Shown here: piece by piece, positions 37,143 to 46,263 of the stretch
Layout: every line of letters begins with the position of its first letter
How positions within the stretch are numbered: the stretch's first letter is position 1
DNA from: Thermoflexus sp.
Lineage (GTDB): Bacteria; Chloroflexota; Anaerolineae; Thermoflexales; Thermoflexaceae
Direction: 5' to 3'
NCBI RefSeq assembly: GCF_034432235.1
Contig: NZ_DAOUCJ010000106.1
Location: 1 to 52,565, forward strand
DNA: 52,565 nt
Notes under the pieces: generated by a model
Database searches by the model: none
Told to the model about the DNA's origin: nothing
Seen by the model: only the letters and a program-made list of their open reading frames with translations
Translations under genes and position numbers: made by a program

Positions 37143-37251
37143 AGCCGACCTCGCCGGATGGGATCGATCCAGCGTTCGCCTGGCCTGCTTCATTGATTTT
37201 AACCCACTCCGTCCCTGGAGTTTGATTCTCCCATCCTCCTGATCCACCGCC

Positions 37252-37275
37252 GGGCTCCCCTTCCAGGGGGAGCCC
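37252..37275. other. Intergenic hairpin
   Basis: A perfect 9-bp stem GGGCTCCCC/GGGGAGCCC with a six-base loop, in the gap between the B12-subunit gene and the lipoprotein gene, which are transcribed divergently. No U-run is attached on either strand. Confidence 0.4.
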
Positions 37276-37371
37276 TATCGCTGCTACGCCGCGAGGAAAG
37301 GCTCATTTGCGCTGGAGTAAAGAATGCAGGGAATAATCATAGCGATGGGCGCCCTGCAGGGAGAGGAGACG

Positions 37372-38861
37372 ATGGCCGCAAATCCCCGGAGCGCTGATGC
37401 CGTCCCCATCCGAGGAATGGCGTGGCGGAGCCTGGTGACCCTGATGCTGCTCTTTCCCGCCGCCTGCTCCGGTCGCCCCCTGCGGCCCCCCGCGCACCTC
37501 GTCGAGGGGACGCCGATCCCATCCTCATCCCCAGGGCCGACGCCCCTCCGCGCCAGCAGGAGACCGTGCGCCCCGGAGACACTGCCGCGCATCAACGCCC
37601 CTCGCTTTGAAGGCCCCATCCCCTTCGAGCAGACCGCCATCGCCTGGTTCGGCCGGGTTTCCCCCACGCAAAATTATACGGATATCCGCGTGGGCTATAA
37701 CGAACAGGAGCTCTATATCTACCTCGCCATCTTCGACCGTCAGCTCGGGTATGATGAGAACCCGACGCCCCAGGCGCTGACGCAGTGGGACGCCGCGACG
37801 GTGATGCTGGATACGTCGGGCGGCGACACGCTTTCCCCCGCATCCTGGCGCTTCGTCGCCCAGCTCTACGTCGAGCCCAGCCCCGCCCGGCGCGCCGCTT
37901 ATCGAGGAAGCGCCTCCGGCTGGCAGCCGGCCGACCCGCCCTTCCAGGCCGTCCCGGGCTGGCGCGGGAACGCCCTCAACGACGATCGCGAAAGCGACCG
38001 GGGATGGGCGATGGGCTTCACCATTCCCTTCGCCAGCCTGGGCCTGGCCGCTGCGCCCCCTCAAGGCACCCTCTGGCGGCTGGCGGTCCAGGTCCACGAC
38101 CGGGATTCCCCCACCGATCCTCCCGTCGGCGATACGTCCTGGCCGCCCGCCGTCTCCCCGGAGAGCCCATCGTGCTGGGGCTTCCTGCGGTTCGGCCTTC
38201 CCGTCTACCACGCGGAAGGCGTTCCGACCGGCCACGTCCGGATTCGCGCCCCACCCGGAACAGCCCGCTGATCCCTGACGCCAACGTCGGCGGGATCACC
38301 GCGCGCCAGTGCCCCGACGATGAACACGAGATCTGGAACGAGGGGGGCAATCGCAACGACGGCCACGCGCCCGACTTCAACATCCAGAACCAGTCCGATG
38401 TCGCTGACTGGCCGTGCTTCGCCAAATACGATGTGACCTTTCCCCTCGATGCGATCCCGCCGGGCCATGTGATCCTTTCGGCCACATTGACCCTGCACCA
38501 ATTCGGCAACGCTGGGGCACCCGGCCAGGCGCAGCCCTCATGGATCCAGGGGCTGATCGCCGACGGGGACTGGGAGGAAGAGGCGATCACGGGGAACAAC
38601 GCGCCGCTGGCCCGGGAGAACATCGGCGGCGCGTGGGTGGACCCCCTCGCGGACTGGCCGGGCTGGCCCGGCGTCCCGCGGGTCTGGGATGTCTCGTATG
38701 CGGTGGCCCAGGCGTATGCCCGGGGCGAACCGCTGCGCCTGATCCTTTACAGCGCCGACGGGGCCTATCACAGCGGCAAATACTTTGTGTCTTCAGATAC
38801 AGAGGACTGGAATACAGAGGGCCGCCCGCTCCTCGAGGTGTGGTGGGGCAAGCCCCGCTGA
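37372..38861 (+). pseudogene. Lipoprotein with CBM9-like and DNRLRE-like domains, frameshifted
   Basis: Two frames join into one protein. The first (37372-38271) has a lipoprotein signal ending LLFPAAC, a short Pro-rich linker and a CBM9/DOMON-like beta domain (about FEGPIPFEQT to CWGFLRFGLP). It stops at 38269-38271. The second frame continues from about 38256 (SPLIPDANVGG) with a DNRLRE-like beta-sandwich (YDVTFPLDAIPPGHVILSAT, WNTEGRPLLEVWWG), ending at 38861. A one-base loss, or a -1 shift, near 38250-38265 would join them; there is no clear slippery site. GGGAG precedes ATG 37372; ATG 37324 and 37417 are alternatives. It is probably surface-exposed and binds carbohydrate (inference). Confidence 0.7.
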
Positions 38862-38957
38862 GCCGGGAACAACGAAAAGCGCTCACGGAGACACGGGGAA
38901 CACCGCGGCTTTTCTCCCCTCCGTGTTCCCCGCGCCTCGGGGTGAGCATCCTTTCCT

Positions 38958-39170
38958 GAGAGGCCTCCGGCCAATGGCCGGCCTTAGGGCGTCGAATGAA
39001 TACGACCTCGAGAGGCCTTTGGCTGATGGCCGGCCTCCGCCGGCCAAGAAGCCTCTCGCGTCGGCGCAGGCCGACCCGGGGCGCGAAAGCGCCCATGAAG
39101 GCCGATTTCCATCGGCGTGAGAGGCCGACGCCCGGCGCGGAGCGCCTCACGAGGCCGATTTCCATCGGTG
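38958..39170 (+). repeat. Multi-hairpin dispersed repeat, copy A2 with partial tandem units
   Basis: A complete unit at 38988-39117 is flanked by a partial unit on the left (38958-38987) and on the right (39118-39170, ending again in GCCGATTTCCATCGG). The same hairpin order as copies A1 and A3 is kept. It occupies about half of the 413-bp gap between the lipoprotein gene and acs; the rest contains the acs terminator. Confidence 0.75.
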
Positions 39171-39198
39171 CCAGGGATCGGGGATCCGTGCCAGCCGG

Positions 39199-39238
39199 AA
39201 AAAAGCGGGGGGTCGGCCGATGCGCCGCCGACCCCCCG
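39199..39238 (-). terminator. Rho-independent terminator of acs
   Basis: Minus strand stem CGGGGGGTCGGC with GCCGACCCCCCG (12 bp, 9-nt loop), one base, then TTTTTT (39199-39204). Confidence 0.88.
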
Positions 39239-39274
39239 TTGTCCTCCCCTCGGAACCGACGAGCCGCCTTCCCC

Positions 39275-41188
39275 TCATTCCTCCAGCGTGGAGAGATCCC
39301 CTTCCGGCAGGCCCAGGGCGCGAGCCCGCAGCACCCGGCGCATGATCTTCCCCGACCGGGTCTTGGGGAGCTTGTCCACAAAGTGGATGGCTTCGGGCCG
39401 GGCGATGGGGCCGATCAGCTGGGCCACATGCTGGCGGAGCTCCTCGGCCAGGGCCTCGCTGGGGCTGTAGCCCGCCTTGAGGATCACATAGCAGTGGATC
39501 CCTTCCCCCTTCACCTCGTGGGGCAGGCCGATGGCCGCCGCCTCGGCCACCGCCGGATGGGCCACCAGCGCCGACTCGATCTCCGCCGTGCCCAGGCGAT
39601 AGCCGCTCACCTTCAGCACGTCGTCCACCCGCCCGATAATGTAGAAGTAGCCATCCTCATCCCGCCGGGCGGAATCGCCCGTGAAGAACCAGCCGGGATA
39701 CCTGGACCAGTAAGTCTTCACATAGCGCTCGGGATCGCCGTAGAGCGTGCGGGTCATCCCGGGCCACGGCGTCTGGATCACCAGGTAGCCCTCCACCCCA
39801 GGCGGGCAAGGGTTGCCGCTCTCATCCACCACATCGGCCCGGATGCCCGGGAAAGGAAGGGTCGCTGAGCCCGGCTTGAGGGGGATGCAGGGCATGGGGG
39901 TGATCATGAAGCCGCCGGTCTCCGTCATCCACCAGGTATCCATGATGGGGCAGCGCCCCTTCCCGATCACCCGGTAATACCAGCGCCAGGCCTCCGGGTT
40001 GATCGGCTCGCCCACCGTGCCCAGCAGGCGGAGGGAGGAGAGGTTACGACGGTTGGGCCATTCGTCCCCGAACCGCATCAACCCCCGGATGGCGGTGGGG
40101 GTCGTGTAGAGCACCGTCACCCCGTATTTCTCCACAATGCTCCACCAGCGATCCGGATACGGATACGTCGGCGCTCCCTCATACATCACGCTGGTGGCCC
40201 CCAGCATCAATGGCGCATAGACGATATAGGAGTGCCCCGTTACCCACCCGGGGTCCGCCGTGCACCACCAGATGTCCTCATCCTTGATGTCAAAGACCCA
40301 TTTCATCGTGGTGTAGATGAAGACCGCATAGCCGCCGTGCACATGGACCTGGCCCTTGGGGGCGCCGGTGGTGCCGGAGGTGTAAAGGATGTAAAGGGGA
40401 TCCTCGGCGTCGGTGACCTCCACCGGGCACTCGCCCTGGGCGAAGGGGAGCCGCGCCAGCTCATCGTAGAAATAATCCCGCCCCGGCTCCATGGGCACCT
40501 CGTGGCGGGTGCGGCGGACAACCAGCACATGCTCCACAGAGGGAGCACGGCGGACCGCTTCGTCAACGGTGCGCTTGGTCTCCACGATACGCCCGTTCAT
40601 GTATCCGCCGTCGGCGGTGATCACCAGGCGGGATTTGGAGTCCTCGATGCGGGTGTGGAGGGCTTCCACCGAGAAGCCGGCGAAAACCACGCTGTGGATC
40701 GCCCCGATGCGGGCGCAGGCCAGCATGGCGATGGGCAGCTCGGGGATCCGGGGCATATAGATGGTCACCCGGTCGCCCTTGCGCACCCCCAGGGCCTTCA
40801 GGACGTTGGCGAAGCGATTGACTTCCTTGTAGAGATCATAATAGCTGAGGACCCGGCGCTCGCCGTTCTCCGCCTCCCAGTAGAGGGCCACCTTGTTCTT
40901 GCGCCAGGTCTTCATGTGGCGGTCCACGGCGTTGTAGCAGATGTTGATCTTGCCGCCGACGAACCACTTGTAGAAGGGCTTCCCGCTGTCATCCAGAACG
41001 CGATCCCATTTCCGGAACCACTCCAGCTCCTCCGCGCGCTCGGCCCAGAACGCCTCGAGGTCCTGCATCGCCCGCTGGTAGAGGGAGGGGTAATCCTTGA
41101 TGTAGGCGCGCTCCAGGACCTCGGGGGAAGGATAATACACCTCGCCGCTCAGGTGGCGGATATCCGCCACAATCTCCTTCACCGCCAT
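39275..41188 (-). CDS. acs: Acetyl-CoA synthetase (AMP-forming)
   Basis: 637 residues with an ACAS N-terminal domain (SGEVYYPSPEVLERAYIKDY), the adenylate motif YTSGTTGAPKGQVHVHGGY, the A5-type motif WWMTETGG, the hinge GYRLGTAEIESALVAHPAVA and the catalytic Lys in KTRSGKIMRR. It activates acetate, or a similar short acid, through acyl-AMP. AAGGAGGGTGA lies close to ATG 41188; the longer open frame is leader. A strong terminator hairpin sits only 17-25 nt upstream of the ATG (41205-41241), and another terminator follows the gene. The SGKIMRR lysine is the site of acetylation control in homologues. Confidence 0.95.
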   Translation of the reverse strand: MAVKEIVADIRHLSGEVYYPSPEVLERAYIKDYPSLYQRAMQDLEAFWAERAEELEWFRKWDRVLDDSGKPFYKWFVGGKINICYNAVDRHMKTWRKNKVALYWEAENGERRVLSYYDLYKEVNRFANVLKALGVRKGDRVTIYMPRIPELPIAMLACARIGAIHSVVFAGFSVEALHTRIEDSKSRLVITADGGYMNGRIVETKRTVDEAVRRAPSVEHVLVVRRTRHEVPMEPGRDYFYDELARLPFAQGECPVEVTDAEDPLYILYTSGTTGAPKGQVHVHGGYAVFIYTTMKWVFDIKDEDIWWCTADPGWVTGHSYIVYAPLMLGATSVMYEGAPTYPYPDRWWSIVEKYGVTVLYTTPTAIRGLMRFGDEWPNRRNLSSLRLLGTVGEPINPEAWRWYYRVIGKGRCPIMDTWWMTETGGFMITPMPCIPLKPGSATLPFPGIRADVVDESGNPCPPGVEGYLVIQTPWPGMTRTLYGDPERYVKTYWSRYPGWFFTGDSARRDEDGYFYIIGRVDDVLKVSGYRLGTAEIESALVAHPAVAEAAAIGLPHEVKGEGIHCYVILKAGYSPSEALAEELRQHVAQLIGPIARPEAIHFVDKLPKTRSGKIMRRVLRARALGLPEGDLSTLEE

Positions 41189-41204
41189 GGTCACCCTCCT
41201 TAAG

Positions 41205-41241
41205 AAAAAATTCCCCGCGGCGGGGATCGTCCCCGCCGGGG
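41205..41241 (-). terminator. Strong terminator hairpin directly upstream of the acs ribosome site
   Basis: Minus strand CCCCGGCGGGGA and TCCCCGCCGCGGGG pair with a two-base bulge, followed by AATTTTTT (41205-41212). It ends the upstream cyclase-family transcript, but its U-run ends within 10 nt of the acs Shine-Dalgarno. Confidence 0.85.
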
Positions 41242-41269
41242 ATGGTTGCCCGTTTCTTTCCACACCTCG

Positions 41270-42466
41270 CTACCACACCGCGATCAGCCGGACCGGACCC
41301 CCGGAGGCGCCTTCAATGCGCAGGGCGCCGACGAAGACCATCGCCCCCGCGGGCGGGATCCGCCCCAGGTTGGCGACGTTCTCCAGCCCCCACTTGTTGG
41401 CGGGGAGGATGGTGTAGTGCGTCTTGAAATCCCGGGAGGCCCCATAGTCCAGGCTCAGGGTGTCCACGCCGATGCCGACGATGTTGCGCTCCTTCAGGAG
41501 GAACTCCGCTGTGTCCGGGTGGAAGCCCGGGAAGTGCATCACCCCCTGGGCATCCATGTTTCGATAAGCCGCCTCATCGCCCACCCGGGCCCCCCATCCG
41601 CTCCACATGAACACCACGGCGCCGTCCGGCAGCCGCCCGTAACGCCGCTCCCAGGCCCGGATGTCATCGGGAGTCAGCTGGGCGTCCGGGTTCCGCCGCG
41701 CCCGGTCCCGGATGTCGATGACCGCCGCGGGGGCGACCAGGACCTCCGCCGGAAGGCGCTCGATCGTCAGGGCGTTCTTCCCGAAGTGAACCGGGGCGTC
41801 CATATGAGTGCCGTGGTGCTCGTAGATGTGCCAGCGGTTGGCGTAGAAGCCGTGTTGCGCGTGGTTGAAGACGTTCTCGATCTCCAGCCGGGGAGCGCCG
41901 GGCCAGATGGGGAAGCGGGGGTTCTGCACATAGGTGAGGTCCACCTTGCGCTGGAAGACGCGGACAGCGGTCCGCACCACCACGCCGACGGGGGCGGAAG
42001 CGGCCTCGCCGTAAGCGGGCTTCTGCCAGGAGACGAACCCGTGGGCGCTCACCAGGGTAGCAGCCGGATGCGGGGCCACCTGATAGCCGAAGGGTCCCAG
42101 AGTGCCTTTGGGGGGGATCGCCTCCGCCAGCCAGACCGCCGACTGGAGATCCCCGCCTTCCGCCTCAAAGCCCCGGAACCATGCCCTCGGAGGGGTGGCC
42201 GTGGCAGCGACGAAATCCGCGTTGCGGGGGACGTGGCCGGCGATATAGAGGTCGGAGATCGTCTCTTCCGTGAGGTTGCGGATGGTGAGGGTAAAGGAAA
42301 CAAGGTCGCCTTCGCGCGCGCCGTGGATTTCCACAGTCAGCCAGGGCCAGACCGTTAGACGTGGAGCAGGGAGCATCGCGGCGGCCATCGCGCCGCCCAT
42401 CATTTTGAGGAAATCCCGGCGGCTCCAGGCCCGCGCCATCGCCTCGTAGACCTGCGGCCCACACAT
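41270..42466 (-). CDS. Tat-exported cyclase-family (kynurenine formamidase-like) hydrolase
   Basis: 398 residues. The N-terminus is a twin-arginine signal (WSRRDFLKMMGGAMAAAMLP). Next comes a ~120-residue beta domain similar to DUF11/NEW3-type domains (TLTIRNLTEETISDLYIAG), then the cyclase domain (PF04199 type) with its metal motif HHGTHMDAPVHFG and VGIGVDTLSLDYG. Relatives hydrolyse N-formylkynurenine, isatin or other amides and lactones with a divalent metal. Export by Tat fits a protein folded with its metal before secretion. GGGAGGGAG lies upstream of ATG 42466, and a promoter with perfect TTGACA is at 42500-42530. The substrate is unknown. Confidence 0.88.
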   Translation of the reverse strand: MCGPQVYEAMARAWSRRDFLKMMGGAMAAAMLPAPRLTVWPWLTVEIHGAREGDLVSFTLTIRNLTEETISDLYIAGHVPRNADFVAATATPPRAWFRGFEAEGGDLQSAVWLAEAIPPKGTLGPFGYQVAPHPAATLVSAHGFVSWQKPAYGEAASAPVGVVVRTAVRVFQRKVDLTYVQNPRFPIWPGAPRLEIENVFNHAQHGFYANRWHIYEHHGTHMDAPVHFGKNALTIERLPAEVLVAPAAVIDIRDRARRNPDAQLTPDDIRAWERRYGRLPDGAVVFMWSGWGARVGDEAAYRNMDAQGVMHFPGFHPDTAEFLLKERNIVGIGVDTLSLDYGASRDFKTHYTILPANKWGLENVANLGRIPPAGAMVFVGALRIEGASGGPVRLIAVW

Positions 42467-42499
42467 GGCTCCCTCCCTTCCACGACTTGCTTTTTACCA

Positions 42500-42530
42500 T
42501 ATTTAGCAATGGGCGGCAGCTTTCTGTCAA
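42500..42530 (-). promoter_or_regulatory. Candidate promoter of the Tat-exported cyclase gene
   Basis: Minus strand TTGACA (42525-42530), then a -10 region TAAATA (42500-42505, spacer 19) or CTAAAT (spacer 18), about 34 nt before the ATG. Confidence 0.6.
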
Positions 42531-42586
42531 GAGCCATGCGCCATATGTGAGGCCCGGAGCCGGATCTCCCGCGTGCGCCTTCCCGA

Positions 42587-43666
42587 TCACGCGCGCACGT
42601 AATGCATGGCGCCGAGATGACGGGCCATCCCCTTCAGCTCCATCATCGTCAACGCGCTGCTCACCTGCGCCACCGACAGCCCGGCCGCCCGCGCGATGTC
42701 ATCGATGTGCTGGGGCTCCCGGCTGAGCACCTCCAGCAGGCGCGCTTCGGTCGGATCCGCAGGCAGCTGAAGCTGGGCTTCCACCTGCTGGGCCGCCGTC
42801 GACCAGTTGAGGGCTTCCAGAAGCTCATTCGGGGAAGTCACCGGGGTCGCTCCATCCCGGATCAGCCGGTTGGTTCCCTGGCTGGCCGGGGAGAAAATGC
42901 TTCCCGGAACGGCGAAGACCTCCCGCCCCTGATCCGCCGCATGGGACGCCGTGATCAGCGCCCCGCTGGTCGCCCCGGCCTCCACGACCAGCACGCCCAC
43001 CGCCAGGCCGCTGATCAATCGGTTCCGGGCCGGGAAGTTCCCCGGCTCGGCCGGCGCCCCCAGCGGGAGCTCGGAGATCAGCGCCCCGCGCTCCATGATC
43101 CGCGCCGCCAGATGGGCATGCTCGAGGGGATACACGCGATCCACCCCGCACGGCAACACCGCCAGGGTTCGCCCGCCCGCCTTCAGCGCGGCCTCATGGG
43201 CGATGGCATCGATCCCGCGGGCCAGCCCGCTGACAATGGGGATCCCGGATCGCGCCAGCTCCCCGGCGAACCATTCCGCCGCCTGCCGCCCGTAGGCCGT
43301 CGGCCGGCGGGTCCCCACAATGGCTAGCGCCCATCGATCCGCCTCCGTGAGATGGCCCCGGATGAACAGCACCGGCGGCGGATCCGGGATGCGGCGCAAC
43401 AGCAGGGGATAGGCGGGATCTTCCCACGTGAGGGCCTTCGCCCCCGACCGCTCCAGCTGCTCCCGCTCCCGATCCGGATGGAGCCGTCGCCTCGCCTCCG
43501 CCAGGTTCCGGATGGTGCGCTGATCCAGCCCGGCGGCCCGCCATGCCCCCTCGTCCGCTTCCCACGCCGCCCGCAGATTCCCGAAATACTGCAGCAGGGC
43601 CCGCAGGCGCGCTGGCCCAATCCCCATCACCCGGTTGAACGCCAGCCAGTAGCCCAGATCATCCAC
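42587..43666 (-). CDS. dprA: DNA processing protein DprA/Smf
   Basis: 359 residues from GTG 43666. A short SAM-like N-terminal domain (VDDLGYWLAFNRVMGIGPAR) is followed by the extended Rossmann fold (IVGTRRPTAYGRQAAEWFAG, VSGLARGIDAIAHEAAL, FPARNRLISGLA, VVEAGATSGALITA), and a C-terminal winged helix (about 300-355). DprA loads RecA on incoming single-stranded DNA in transformation. The frame is open to a TTG at 43741 that overlaps the nadK stop; I prefer GTG 43666 because the family begins there and a G-run precedes it. It follows nadK and the SDR gene on the same strand. Confidence 0.93.
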   Translation of the reverse strand: MDDLGYWLAFNRVMGIGPARLRALLQYFGNLRAAWEADEGAWRAAGLDQRTIRNLAEARRRLHPDREREQLERSGAKALTWEDPAYPLLLRRIPDPPPVLFIRGHLTEADRWALAIVGTRRPTAYGRQAAEWFAGELARSGIPIVSGLARGIDAIAHEAALKAGGRTLAVLPCGVDRVYPLEHAHLAARIMERGALISELPLGAPAEPGNFPARNRLISGLAVGVLVVEAGATSGALITASHAADQGREVFAVPGSIFSPASQGTNRLIRDGATPVTSPNELLEALNWSTAAQQVEAQLQLPADPTEARLLEVLSREPQHIDDIARAAGLSVAQVSSALTMMELKGMARHLGAMHYVRA

Positions 43667-43737
43667 AGGAACCCCCCCGAGATGGCTTCTCCTCCTGAAA
43701 AGATGATAGCGGGCACAAGGAGCGACCCGGGGAGAGA

Positions 43738-44598
43738 TCAAGGGGTGTTCTCATCCGCGACCATACGCCGGAGACGGGTTGCCAGGAGACGATAGAAATA
43801 GGAGCGGTCCCGAAGCCGGAGGAAGCGCGCGCTGAACGGCGCCGCCGCGATCTCCACCCAATCTCCTTCCGCCATGGGTTCCTCTCCGGCCCCATCGATG
43901 GTCAGGGCGGCTTTGCCCTCGGTGTGCACGGTGAGCGTGAGCCGAACGCCTTCATCCAGCACCACGGCCCGATCCAGGCTGAGATGGGGGGCGATGGGGA
44001 CCAGAACAATGTTCTTCAGCTCGGGAGGGAGGATGGGGCCGCCGGCGGCCAGGGCATAGGCGGTGCTGCCAGTCGGCGTCGCCACGATCAGGCCATCCCC
44101 CACATACGTGGTGAAGTAGCGCCCGTCGATCTCCACTCGAACCCGCACGATGCGCCCCAGGCCCATGCGACCGATCACCACATCGTTCAGGGCGTAAAAG
44201 GGCCCCTGACGGTGACCCTCCCGGACCCAGTAGGCCTCCAGCATGAGCCGGTGCTCCACCCAGTAATGGCCTTCCCACACCCGGCTCAGCTGCTCCAGCC
44301 ACTCCTCCGGCGGGATTTCCGTCAGGAACCCGACCCGCCCCAGGTTGATCCCCAGGATGGGCACGCCGGCAGGAGCGGCGTAGCGAGCGACCCGCAGCAC
44401 CAGCCCATCCCCGCCGAAGGTGATCGCCAGATCCCACCCGGCGACGATCTCCACGCGATCCAGCGCTTCGGCCGGAACCAGGATCGGCTCCCGACCGATC
44501 TGCCGGAGGTGCTCCGCGACGGCCTCGGCCAGCCCTCCGGCATGGGGACGCTGGGGATGGAGAACCAGTCCGATGCGCTGGAAGCGAGCTTCCGACAC
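43738..44598 (-). CDS. nadK: NAD kinase
   Basis: 286 residues. The diacylglycerol-kinase-like GGDG motif is at 62-65 (ITFGGDGLVLRVAR), followed by GINLGRVGFLTEI, ALNDVVIGR and TPTGSTAYALAAGGP, all NAD kinase hallmarks. It makes NADP from NAD with ATP or polyphosphate. The residue after GGDG is Leu, where most homologues have Thr. GTG 44598 is the start, with GAGGAG 7 nt upstream. It lies 20 nt downstream of the SDR gene and just before dprA, so the three probably form an operon. Confidence 0.95.
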   Translation of the reverse strand: MSEARFQRIGLVLHPQRPHAGGLAEAVAEHLRQIGREPILVPAEALDRVEIVAGWDLAITFGGDGLVLRVARYAAPAGVPILGINLGRVGFLTEIPPEEWLEQLSRVWEGHYWVEHRLMLEAYWVREGHRQGPFYALNDVVIGRMGLGRIVRVRVEIDGRYFTTYVGDGLIVATPTGSTAYALAAGGPILPPELKNIVLVPIAPHLSLDRAVVLDEGVRLTLTVHTEGKAALTIDGAGEEPMAEGDWVEIAAAPFSARFLRLRDRSYFYRLLATRLRRMVADENTP

Positions 44599-44618
44599 AG
44601 GGCATCTCCTCTTGACGT

Positions 44619-45344
44619 TCAGGGCCAGCGGAAAGAACGCGCATCCAGACTCTGCCCGGTGATCCCCCGGCTCTCATCGGAAGCCAGATAGACGAAGAGG
44701 GAGGTGATCTCCTCCGGCGCGGGGAGGGAAAGGGGATCCTCTTCCGGATAGGCTTGGGCCCGCATTCGAGTGCGGGTGGGGCCGGGGTTGACGGCGTTTA
44801 CCCGGATGCCCTCCGGGGCCAGCTCCTCCGCCAGGACCTGGGTGAAGATCTCGACCGCGCCTTTGGAGACGGCATAGGCGCCCCAGCGCGCCCGCCCTCG
44901 GCGGCCCACGCCCGAGGAGAGGTTGATGATGGAACCCCCGGAGGACCGGCGCAGCAGGGGGAGGGCCGCCTGGGTAACCAGGAACATGCCGGTGACGTTC
45001 ACTTCCAGGACCTCCCGCCAGGCCTCCAGAGGATATTCGGCGATGGGAAGGCGAGGGCCCAGGATGGCGGCGTTGTTCACCAGGACGTCCAGCCGCCCGA
45101 ACCTCTCCCCAAGGACCGCCATCAGCGCCGCCACCTGGTCCGGCCGGGTGACGTCGCACGGGCGGGCGATCACCTGAGCCCCTTCCCGCAGCCTCTCGAT
45201 CTCGCGGGCCGCAGCGACAAGGGCCTCCGCGTCCCGGGCGCAGAGGACCACATCGGCGCCCTCCTGGACGTAAGCCTGGGCGATGGCCCGGCCGATCCCC
45301 CGGCTGGCTCCGGTGATCAACGCGACTTTCCCGTGAAGATGCAT
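44619..45344 (-). CDS. Short-chain dehydrogenase/reductase
   Basis: 241 residues, a classical SDR: cofactor motif TGASRGIG (11-18), NNAA at 90-93, active site S144, Y157, K161 and the VNPGPTRT stretch after it. The residues after the second strand (CARD) suggest NADP preference (inference). It is first in the run SDR-nadK-dprA. Substrate unknown; FabG-like 3-ketoacyl reductase or a sugar or alcohol dehydrogenase are possible. The ribosome site before the ATG is weak (GGGAAAG). Confidence 0.9.
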   Translation of the reverse strand: MHLHGKVALITGASRGIGRAIAQAYVQEGADVVLCARDAEALVAAAREIERLREGAQVIARPCDVTRPDQVAALMAVLGERFGRLDVLVNNAAILGPRLPIAEYPLEAWREVLEVNVTGMFLVTQAALPLLRRSSGGSIINLSSGVGRRGRARWGAYAVSKGAVEIFTQVLAEELAPEGIRVNAVNPGPTRTRMRAQAYPEEDPLSLPAPEEITSLFVYLASDESRGITGQSLDARSFRWP

Positions 45345-45513
45345 GCGTTACTTTCCCATTCAGACACGCATCGCACTGCTGAGCTCCTCACCCCAAAAGC
45401 CCCGGAAGGAAACGCCGGTTCGGACCCATCGGTTTCCCCCCAACCCGGTCATGGGCCCAGGGAGAGCGACCCGATGCGTTCGAAGGCACGAATCGTTCAT
45501 GAGCCCCGAGGGG

Positions 45514-46131
45514 TCATTTCAGAAGCTGAAATCCCTCCCGCTCGAAGTCTTCATCGAAGGCGAAGGCGGTGATGATCCCATATCTCTTCATCCGGACAAA
45601 GCTTACACAATCCACCAGGCTGAGCGTAGGCTTTCCCCGGGTCGTCAGCAGGCGAACGGCCTCTTCGTGATCCCGGCTGATCACCCAGTGGATGCGGAAG
45701 GCCCGAGCATCCTCCAGAAAGCGTAAGGCGACCGCCAGGCCCAATCGCCGCTGCAACAACGCGGTCGACTCCGCCAGGATGTAACTGTGCACAAACAGGG
45801 TATGGCCCTGGGCCTCCAACTGACGCAATCGTTCCACCGCACCGCGGTGATTCGGATCGCCCCGGTCGGCCGGGGCATAAATCGCGGAAGTGTCCAGTAA
45901 AATCACCTCCTCCAGCGCCTCATCGTGCCGTTCGGAAACCGGCGCGAGGGAACCCTGCTCGCTCTCCCCCATTCCGACAAAACCCAACGAGCCCTGGGGC
46001 TCCCCGCCCGCCATCCGGTGCTGGCGGAGAATGGAGCGCACCAGCTCCGAGATGGACACCCCCCGTTCAAAGGCCTCCTGCCGCAGCAGTTCGTAAAGCT
46101 CCTCTTCCAGCTGCACCTGGGTCCGCTTCAT
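45514..46131 (-). CDS. Fused RHH (CopG-like) antitoxin and PIN toxin domain protein
   Basis: 205 residues. Residues 1-40 (MKRTQVQLEEELYELLRQEA, SISELVRSILRQH) are a ribbon-helix-helix domain of the VapB/CopG type. After a ~40-residue acidic linker a full PIN domain follows (VILLDTSAIYAPADRGD with the first catalytic Asp, LAESTALLQRRLG, LVDCVSFVRMKRYG, FDEDFEREGF). In VapBC these are usually two genes; here one frame covers both. GGAGGAGGTG at the junction could permit internal initiation at a GTG (EEV), giving free toxin as well. ATG 46131 is chosen at the RHH start. Confidence 0.8.
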   Translation of the reverse strand: MKRTQVQLEEELYELLRQEAFERGVSISELVRSILRQHRMAGGEPQGSLGFVGMGESEQGSLAPVSERHDEALEEVILLDTSAIYAPADRGDPNHRGAVERLRQLEAQGHTLFVHSYILAESTALLQRRLGLAVALRFLEDARAFRIHWVISRDHEEAVRLLTTRGKPTLSLVDCVSFVRMKRYGIITAFAFDEDFEREGFQLLK

Positions 46132-46263
46132 CCCATTTCGCCCCCTGAAGCCACAGCGTGCAGGCATGCTAACATGCTGTAATCCACCGGGCAAGACGAT
46201 TTTCCACTATTGAAGAAGCTGGGGAATCCGCCGGGAGGTTGGAGGACGTTCGTGATCCAGCGC

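Noticed and set aside
38958..39170. A possible peptide (MEIGL...) encoded by the opposite strand of the 130-bp repeats
   Set aside because: The frame is shared only in part; an extra base in copy A2 shifts it, so coding is not conserved.
43667..43741. Longer DprA start at TTG 43741
   Set aside because: The extra residues are outside the family and have no clear ribosome site; GTG 43666 fits better, though overlap with nadK keeps it possible.
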